64,000 nucleotides of DNA, from assembly GCA_963383645.1 (NCBI GenBank), contig OY726572.1, forward strand, positions 65,820,738-65,884,737. The letters run 5' to 3'. A model generated the notes under the pieces. It ran no database searches and was not told where the DNA came from. It saw nothing but the letters and a program-made list of their open reading frames with translations. The translations under genes and the position numbers were made by a program. Position 1 is the first letter of the stretch; each line of letters starts with the position of its first letter. This DNA is from Muscardinus avellanarius. Taxonomy: Eukaryota > Chordata > Mammalia > Rodentia > Gliridae. Below are positions 57,678-64,000 of this stretch, piece after piece.

Positions 57678-57882
57678 CACGCGTGCGACACTGGGGATTG
57701 AACCCAGGGGCATTCTACCTTTGAGCTACACCCTCAGCCCTATTTTATTCTTCTTTATTTTGAAACAGGGTCTCACTAAGTTGTGGAGGGCCTAAATTGC
57801 TGCTGAGGCTGGCTTCGAACCTGTGATTCTCCTGTCTCAGCCTCCCAAGTACTGGGATTACAAGCATGCGCCACCATGGCCA
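57638..57882 (-). mobile_element. (TG)n and B1-ID SINE
   Basis: Flanked by ccaaaatgctatcatt (57622) and ccaaaatgctctcatt (57884), one mismatch. Confidence 0.92.
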
Positions 57883-58151
57883 GCCAAAATGCTCTCATTT
57901 CAACATATAATTCATATGCAAATTAATGAGAAACTTTACATTCTTTTTTGGTGCTAAGTCTGTGAAATCTTGTATTTTACACTGACAGCACATCTCATTT
58001 TGGACTAGTGGTAATTCGAGAGCTTAATACTGTGCAGATACTGTGTAGAAGAGCACATACTAATTTTTTTTTTTTTTTAGTTTTGTATTTTTTTTTAATT
58101 TTTTTAAAGCACATACTAATTAGTAAATAAAAATTACTTAAGAACTGTGCA

Positions 58152-58495
58152 GGCCAGGTGTAGTACAAGTAATCCGTACTTGGGAGGTTGAGACAGGAGC
58201 AGCAGGAGTTTGAGGTCAGCCTCGCCAACTTGGCAAGACCCTCAACTACTTAGTGAAAGCCTGTTTCAAAATAATATATACATAAACCAGGCATGGGGGC
58301 GCACGCTTGTAATCCCAGCATTTGGGGGGCTGAGACAGGAGGATCGCGGCTCACCGGCAGACTCAGCTACTTAGTGAGGCCCTTTGCAACCCAGTGAGAC
58401 CCTGGTTCAAAATAAAGAATAGGGCTGGGGGTATAGCTCAGAGGGAGAATGCCCTTGGGTTCCAACCCCAGTACCACACACACACACACAAAAAA
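58152..58495 (+). mobile_element. SINE head and full SINE in tandem
   Basis: Head 58152-58282, dimer 58286-58495 with CA tail. Confidence 0.85.
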
Positions 58496-58591
58496 AGAAT
58501 TGCCCAGATGAGCCCGAGGCCTACAGTAATCATAGCTGTTCTCCCATACCATGCCAATATTTTTCTCCTTGTAAATATTACTCCCTTTCTC

Positions 58592-59208
58592 GGGTGATTT
58601 TGTTCAAAGCACCCCCTCATGTTACTCTTGGGTAACCCTTGGGTAACATGAGACTGTAACTGTCTTCTGTATTTGTATCTTTTTAATAAACTTCTTTAAA
58701 TCTTCAGCTAGAGTCCGGGGCTATTGCATATTTATCCTTAGCTCAGGACAAGAACCTGCACTTTTTGTGGGTTTTTTTTTTTTTGAATTATTCCCAGGGG
58801 TCTAACAAAGGTCCCTGGGGACAGTTTCCCCAGACGGTAACAGTCACAGTCCAAACCGGAACATCTTCCCTCAAAACTGTAACAAGTATAATAATCAAGC
58901 ACCTAGTGTTTAAACCTTCTGGGAAAGGTTATGAAAGAGTCAAAAGGATGTGGCTCAAAGCCAGGCATGGTGGCACATGCTTGTGATCCCAGCACTTGGG
59001 AGGCTGAGACAGGAGGACTGCAGTTTCCCAGCGATGCTCAGTTACTTAGTGAGAGATCCTCCCAACTTAGGCCCTGTTTCAAAAGAAAAAATAAAAATAA
59101 AGGACTGGGGATGTAGCTCGGAGGTAGAATGCCCCTGGGTTCCATCCCCAGTTCCTAAAATAAAAATAAATAAATAAAATAAATAAATAAATAAGTAAAT
59201 AAATAAAT
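58592..59208 (+). mobile_element. 617-bp retroposed unit ending in a SINE
   Basis: Perfect 19-bp direct repeat aaatattactccctttctc at 58573-58591 and 59209-59227. The 5' part (58592-58960) is not SINE and carries ttttaataaacttcttt, resembling an LTR poly(A) region. The 3' part is a B1-ID SINE (58961-59155) with an (AAAT)n tail. Confidence 0.7.
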
Positions 59209-59279
59209 AAATATTACTCCCTTTCTCAACACGGTGTCAATAATGGGAACCAGAAGCCAGGACTGCACCTGCCGGTCTG

Positions 59280-59960
59280 TTCCGCATCACGATCCGCGCG
59301 GGTGTTTGTGTGCCCTTGTGACTTTGCCCAAGGGGCAGATGTTGGGCTGAACATTACAGTAAACTCCCTAAAACGCGCGGGGATCCCGAGCTTCCTCATT
59401 TTGCTCCGGAATCCCAAACTCCGCGGAGCCCGGCGGTGCAGGGGTCAACACGTGTCTGCCGGCCGACGTGGCCTACACGTGCAGTGCGCACGCGCCCCGC
59501 GGCGCCGCCAGCAACTTCCGGGCGGGGAGGGCAGAGACGAGTCGGGCGGGTCCACTTGGGGCGCCACTTTTATTTTTTCTGGTTCCTCCGCTTGGAATCC
59601 AGGTATCCGACTTCGGAAGCAGGGTCCGGGAGCGAGAAGAGTCCGGCCGAGGCAGGGAACAGCCGCCGGCCGCCGAACTCTCCCAGCCCAAAGAAGGAGT
59701 CGCCTCGCGAGGGCCCGAGCGGGCGAGGGGCGGGGCCGCGCCCGCGCGTGCGCACTGCGAGCCCGCCGGCGGTCACGTGCCGCGGGGTGGGGCCGAGCAG
59801 GCTGGAGGGAGGGAAGCTGCCCGAGAAGGGAGCAGACACCCGCGGGACCCACGGCGGCAGTAGCGGCAGCATGGCCGCGCTCTACGGGGGTGTAGAGGGG
59901 TGAGTGCGATCCGACAGCTGGATCCCGAGAGGGCGGCCCTGGCTCTCCCGGCCGCAGGGC
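59280..59960 (+). promoter_or_regulatory. CpG island promoter of NAGK
   Basis: CpG-dense, with GC boxes (ggggcggggccg near 59730) and E-box gtcacgtg at 59772-59779, about 95 bases before the ATG. Confidence 0.82.
59871..59899 (+). CDS. NAGK: NAGK exon 1
   Basis: MAALYGGVE plus two bases of Gly; donor gtgagt. Confidence 0.96.
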
Positions 59961-62900
59961 GGGGCGGAAGGTCGTGGCCAGGCGCGTAGGCAGGTGTCTT
60001 CGCACCTCAGGGTCCGGCTGCTTTGGGCGTCTGGGCTGCGGGGCCTTGCGGAGAAGGGGTGCGTGCACGCTTAGGGGCGCCCCCCGGTGCAAGGCCCGAT
60101 GCCACGCAGACCCCGCCGGTGCCACGGCCACACCCCGGGGGTCCTTTGTGTTTCAGGGCGGAACCACGCCCCTTTCACGAAAGACCCACTCGGTCTCCAT
60201 CTGGAGGAGCAGTTGGTCTTCCTCCGAGTTTTGCAGAACAGGTGTCAGGTGTGAAGTTTCTGGTCTAGGGGTGGGGCTGGAGGCAGAAACTGGGACCAGA
60301 ATCTCTTTCTGCCAAAGGGTATCTGGGAGCCTGAGCTTCGGGGAGCCACGGTGCTAGTGATGCCCGAAAGCCCCAACATGCTGGCTCGAACCCTCTTTTT
60401 TACTTGCATTTTTCCTACTCTGAAGCGTGTCTATCCAACTCTGGTAATAGCTCTTGCCCCTAGGTATGACTTTGGACAAGACATTTGCATTCCCTGTGCT
60501 TAAGTTACTGCGTATGTAAAGCGAGGACAGGATGTACAAGATTGCCAAGTCCTCCGCCCGTGACAACATTTCGCGTGTCAAACGAGGGCATAATAGAAGG
60601 TGGCAGATAGCTCAGAACAAGCACTGCAGTTTTGAATCTGAAACTGAATTTAGCCACATTTCACTGTTGACTTACCCCAAGGTCTTTTCACATGAGTTAT
60701 TAAGATTGATCTCCCCCATCATGCTCTCCATTCTGTACCATCATGTGTCTATAGCATTTTTTTTAAAACTCAGTAGAGCACAGAGAGTTTGCATTCATTC
60801 ATGTTATATTCATCTCTAAGATATAAACCAGTTTTTCCATTTTTGTCAAGAGATTATTTTGGATGTCAAATATGTCACTTCATTAACTCCTCCTTGAAAC
60901 TCCATGTCATGTTCGAGCTAGATTGGGTCTTCATTGTCTTCCAAGACATTTCTAAAAGTTCTAATTAATGAGGAACACACACCCTACCACCATAAATCTC
61001 CCTTTAAGCTACCATTTTCTCCAGTAATCAGCATCGGCAGGCTGAGTTGACTAAGTCTTAAGTTCTCCCTGCCATCTGGTCAGCATTTCTCACAGGGTGT
61101 CTTAAAGACACTTGGCAGTGAGGAGCAGACACAGAACAACTGAATGCACTCAATATAGAGGACCTTTTAATAGCTCTGGGGACACTGTGATGGTTTAACT
61201 CCTGGAGGTTTAAGTAGTGTGTTGGGTGGACCACACATCAGAGAAGCTTTCAAGGCCCAGATGAGGGAGAACTATGTTTCACTTTCAAGAGCTCAACAAA
61301 TACTAAACCACAAAAGTGGGTTTGAGAGCAGTGATTGGGTTTGCTGAAGCTGTCGCCTCCGTCACCCTGGGCTCTGCCTGCAGCAGGAACTGTACAAGCT
61401 TAGCTCTGTGTGCAGGATTTCTGAGCAGGACTAAGTGCCCTCTTGTGTTCTGTAGGGGAGGCACAAGGTCCAAGGTCCTTTTACTCTCCGAGGATGGACA
61501 GATCCTGGCAGAAGCAGAGGGACTGAGCACAAACCACTGGGTAAAAGTCATGCCGAGGGGACCAGAGGGCGCGGTTCTGATTTTATTCTCCTTAACTCCT
61601 GTTGAGGAGGTGGCTGGGACTCATTGGGCAGCCGGTAGGGGCAACGCAGGTCATGCGGCCTTCATAACTCCTTTTTCTCTTGATTGGGGGCAGCTGATCG
61701 GGACAGACAAGTGTGTGGAGAGGATCAACGAGATGGTGAACAGGGCCAAACGGAAAGCAGGGGTGGGTCCTCTGGTGCCTCTGCGCAGCTTGGTGAGTCT
61801 GGCGTGGAGCCTGGGAGTACAGCCAACTGCCACACTAAGTAAGACAGGTGGCAAGTTTGGACTGGACGAGCTTGGCGACTGTAGAGGAAACGGCCTCCAA
61901 GGTCCAGTCCCCAGTGTCGAAACTCCTGATCTTACGCTTTCTCGTGGTTTCAGTTGCCACCTCCAAGCCAAGTATATCAGAAGATCATGGGGTTTTGGAG
62001 AGCCATTGAGACTTTGGTTTGAATCCCAGCTCAGCTGCTCATCTGGTTGACCCTTAAATGGGCTGTTTACTTTTTCTGAGCCTCCATTTCCTCATTTGGA
62101 AAGTGTCACTAACAGTAGCTATTCCAGAGTTGCTGGAAAGTCCATGGGCCTGATATACCTTCAGAGAGTTAGCACAGAACCTGACCCACAAGCATTCATT
62201 AAATGCCGGATGTTCTTATTCTCAGCTCACACCTCTCTTCCAAGCTGCTATAGCTGCAGCTATTCCCTGGGTGCACAGGGGAGATGTTCTTCAGGCACAG
62301 CCAGCCCTCCTGTGCTCCATCTCCCTTCGCCTCGCTCCCCTGCTTGTTTTTTTTCTAAGAGCACTGCTCTCCAAGCTCCAAACATAGCACAGTTGAGTCC
62401 CCTCTTTCTCTGTCCATCCAGCCCAGGCTGTTCTTGGAGGCCTGGCCTTCTGAGGGCTCACTGTGGGGAGGTGGGGGTGGGGGTGGAGGGCCTGGGGCTG
62501 CATGAGCAGGGTATGGCCAGTGGAGGGAACAGGAGGCAGGCATGGGGGTGGTGAGAAGGCACTGGGTCTGGGGCCCTGCAGGCTTGCTCACCTCCCGCGT
62601 GGCCTAGGGCCTGTCCCTGAGCGGTGGGGAGCAGGAGGATGCAGTGAGGATCCTGATAGAAGAGATGAGGGACCGATTCCCTTACCTGAGTGAAAGCTAC
62701 TTAATCACCACCGATGCCGCCGGCTCCATCGCCACAGCCACGCCGGACGGTGAGGAGGTGGGGGCGGGGTGAGGTTGAGAACTGGTTTTCTTGGGAAAGC
62801 CCCTTAGATGTAGCTGGCAAAACTGGTCTTGCAAATATCTAGAAGGAAGCCTTTGTCATATTTCCTCCCTCCTTCTTACCTGAGCCTAAGTCCTTGCCAG

Positions 62901-63645
62901 AGCAAGTGGGGGTGGGGGGTCAGAGGAGGGAGGGCCAGAAAGGTGAACTTGGTGGGAAGCGAGTCAGACTGCCCTGCAGAGGGCGCCCCTGGCGCAGCGC
63001 AGTGAGAAGCCGGCTTTGGCGGCCACCGGGAGGAGGTAGGGGAGCTCTGGCAGGGGGAGTGCTGGCCTCAGAGGACTGGCTTTCGAGTGCCAGCTCCATC
63101 GTCCTGGGAATGCTCTGGACTCTCTGAATGTCAGTTTCCTTATCTATACAGTGGGGATAATTGTACTCATAAGGTGCTTTAGGGTATTGACTGTCCCTGT
63201 AACAACAGTGTCTAGGACAATCTCTGGCACACAGTAGGACTCAGTCAAACGGTGGAGCACCCTGAAGACTAGCCAGGCTGCGAACCATGTTCCTGCGGCG
63301 AGGTGCCAACTCCTGTTTCTCTTTGTCCCTAGAGAAGGGCTGTGTACAAATGGAGTCTCTCCAAGACGTGGGCCCTCCCCTTTAGGCAGGAAACTGGGCT
63401 CCCCTTTCTCTGCAGGACTGAGTAGTAATCCCTTTGCCCTGGGGGGCTGGTTTCTGTCCTGTCTTTCCGCAGTCAGAAGCTGTTGCTCTGTGCAGGGCCT
63501 CGGCCACACTGAGCCCCCCGTGCCCTTTCCCCAGGTGGGATCGTGCTCATCTCTGGGACAGGCTCCAACTGCAGGCTCATCAACCCTGATGGCTCTGAGA
63601 GTGGCTGCGGTGGCTGGGGCCACATGATGGGAGACGAGGGCTCAG
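59871..63645 (+). CDS. NAGK: N-acetyl-D-glucosamine kinase (5' five exons)
   Basis: Cytosolic kinase that phosphorylates GlcNAc from lysosomal breakdown to GlcNAc-6-phosphate; member of the actin-like/hexokinase ATPase fold. CDS in window = join(59871..59899, 61456..61540, 61694..61792, 62608..62749, 63535..63645), all GT-AG; it gives residues 1-155 of about 344. Phosphate-1 loop YGGVEGGGTRSKV (5-17); substrate-region NHW (36-38); SLSGG (74-78); catalytic Asp107 in ITTDAAG; phosphate-2 loop SGTGSNC (125-131); Cys143 and Asp152 in [16 protein letters not shown] sits in cagcATGG, a strong context. The frame is open upstream from 59436 but holds no other ATG. Remaining exons lie beyond the window. 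Confidence 0.97.
60415..60560 (+). repeat. MIR fragment in NAGK intron 1
   Basis: gactttggacaagacatttg then gcgtatgtaaagcgagga. Confidence 0.5.
61456..61540 (+). CDS. NAGK: NAGK exon 2
   Basis: (G)[17 protein letters not shown] to GLSTNHW; acceptor ctgtag, donor gtaaaa. Confidence 0.96.
61560..61573 (+). promoter_or_regulatory. Weak CTCF-like motif
   Basis: ggaccagagggcgc matches CCASYAGRKGGCRS with two mismatches. NAGK intron 2. Confidence 0.2.
61694..61792 (+). CDS. NAGK: NAGK exon 3
   Basis: [19 protein letters not shown] to PLVPLRSL; acceptor ggcag, donor gtgagt. Confidence 0.96.
61990..62215 (+). repeat. MIR in NAGK intron 3
   Basis: ggtttgaatcccagctcagc, gagcctccatttcctcattt, cacaagcattcattaaatgc follow the sense MIR order. 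Confidence 0.75.
62608..62749 (+). CDS. NAGK: NAGK exon 4
   Basis: [19 protein letters not shown] to IATATPD plus one base; contains catalytic Asp107. Acceptor gcctag, donor gtgagg. Confidence 0.96.
62973..62986 (+). promoter_or_regulatory. CTCF-like motif
   Basis: cctgcagagggcgc matches CCASYAGRKGGCRS with one mismatch. NAGK intron 4. Confidence 0.35.
63060..63250 (+). repeat. MIR in NAGK intron 4
   Basis: tcagtttccttatctataca, gtggggataattgtactcat, ctctggcacacagtaggact. Confidence 0.75.
63535..63645 (+). CDS. NAGK: NAGK exon 5
   Basis: (G)[19 protein letters not shown] to [10 protein letters not shown] plus one base; acceptor ccccag, donor gtgagc. Confidence 0.96.
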
Positions 63646-64000
63646 GTGAGCTCACGCGGCCTGGCTGGGCCTGGACTTCTGCAGCCCCCATCTTCTTCCC
63701 TGCTGTGGGCCTGCTGTCCCCTGGGGGCTCTCTGGGGATAGCTCCTAAAGGTGACCACTCCAGGTGCACGGTAGTGGCTGGCAGGTCGTGGAGGTGCAAA
63801 TGCTGGACTGAATGCTGACCTTGCTCCAGCAGTGACACACACCAGGGTTCAGATTCATACCTCAGCACAATGGCGATGGCCCACCTGTGTTAACTTTTAG
63901 AGACCCTAAGGAAGAGTTGAAACTATGAAGGTTAAGGCCACGGATGCCAGGAGATACCATACCAGTGTCTGCTAGCGAGAGGGGGGTAGAAGCTCCTCCC

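Noticed and set aside
58592..58960. Complete endogenous retrovirus
   Set aside because: Only a poly(A)-region resemblance; no second LTR, primer site or gag/pol reading frame seen.
61316..62050. 244-codon plus-strand frame
   Set aside because: It joins a NAGK exon with its introns by chance.

Overview
The window is mammalian nuclear DNA with spliced genes, GT-AG introns, CpG-island promoters and very dense young retroposons. The gene order (end of ATP6V1B1, then ANKRD53, TEX261 on the minus strand, then the start of NAGK) matches the human 2p13.3 arrangement as I know it. The commonest repeat is a dimeric SINE: a 7SL/B1-like head (tggtggcgcacgcttgtaat) joined to a tRNA/ID-like tail (tgtagctcagaggtagaa). 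About 75 copies were seen, from near-consensus to badly decayed. Dimers of this B1-ID kind are known from non-mouse-like rodents (squirrels, dormice, beavers and relatives), so I infer a rodent outside the mouse clade but cannot name the species.

Layout. Positions 1-6350 hold nine 3' exons of ATP6V1B1 on the plus strand, down to the stop. Positions 6.4-14.2 kb are intergenic and hold antisense fragments of an old L1 cut by at least seven SINE insertions. ANKRD53 (plus strand) runs from about 14.3 to 20.3 kb in five recognisable exons. TEX261 (minus strand) runs from 29.54 to 23.44 kb with all six coding exons complete (196 codons); it converges on ANKRD53 and its 3' UTR probably runs into 20.9-23.0 kb. 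Positions 29.9-59.3 kb are intergenic with no recognisable protein-coding gene. They hold SINE nests, L1/L2/MIR remnants, microsatellites, a local segmental duplication and a few candidate regulatory motifs. NAGK (plus strand) starts in a CpG island at 59.87 kb, and its first five coding exons lie in the window.

The genes are unrelated housekeeping or tissue genes, not a pathway: a proton-pump subunit (ATP6V1B1), an ankyrin-repeat spindle-related protein (ANKRD53), an ER-Golgi membrane protein (TEX261) and an amino-sugar kinase (NAGK).

No new gene system was found. The most informative unusual signals concern genome remodelling. (i) Two inverted SINEs at 9.7-10.2 kb have exchanged target-site repeats, which diagnoses inversion of the spacer. 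(ii) A direct segmental duplication pairs about 40.4-41.4 kb with 47.7-49.2 kb. (iii) A 617-bp retroposed unit with a SINE at its 3' end sits at 58.6-59.2 kb between perfect 19-bp direct repeats. (iv) A template-switch hairpin lies inside a SINE at 50.7 kb. (v) Several SINE insertions reuse the same target or are nested three deep. The first recognisable ANKRD53 exon has no in-frame ATG, which leaves its start unresolved. SINE, LINE and MIR boundaries are read by eye and are good to about 10-20 bases unless a target-site duplication (TSD) is quoted.
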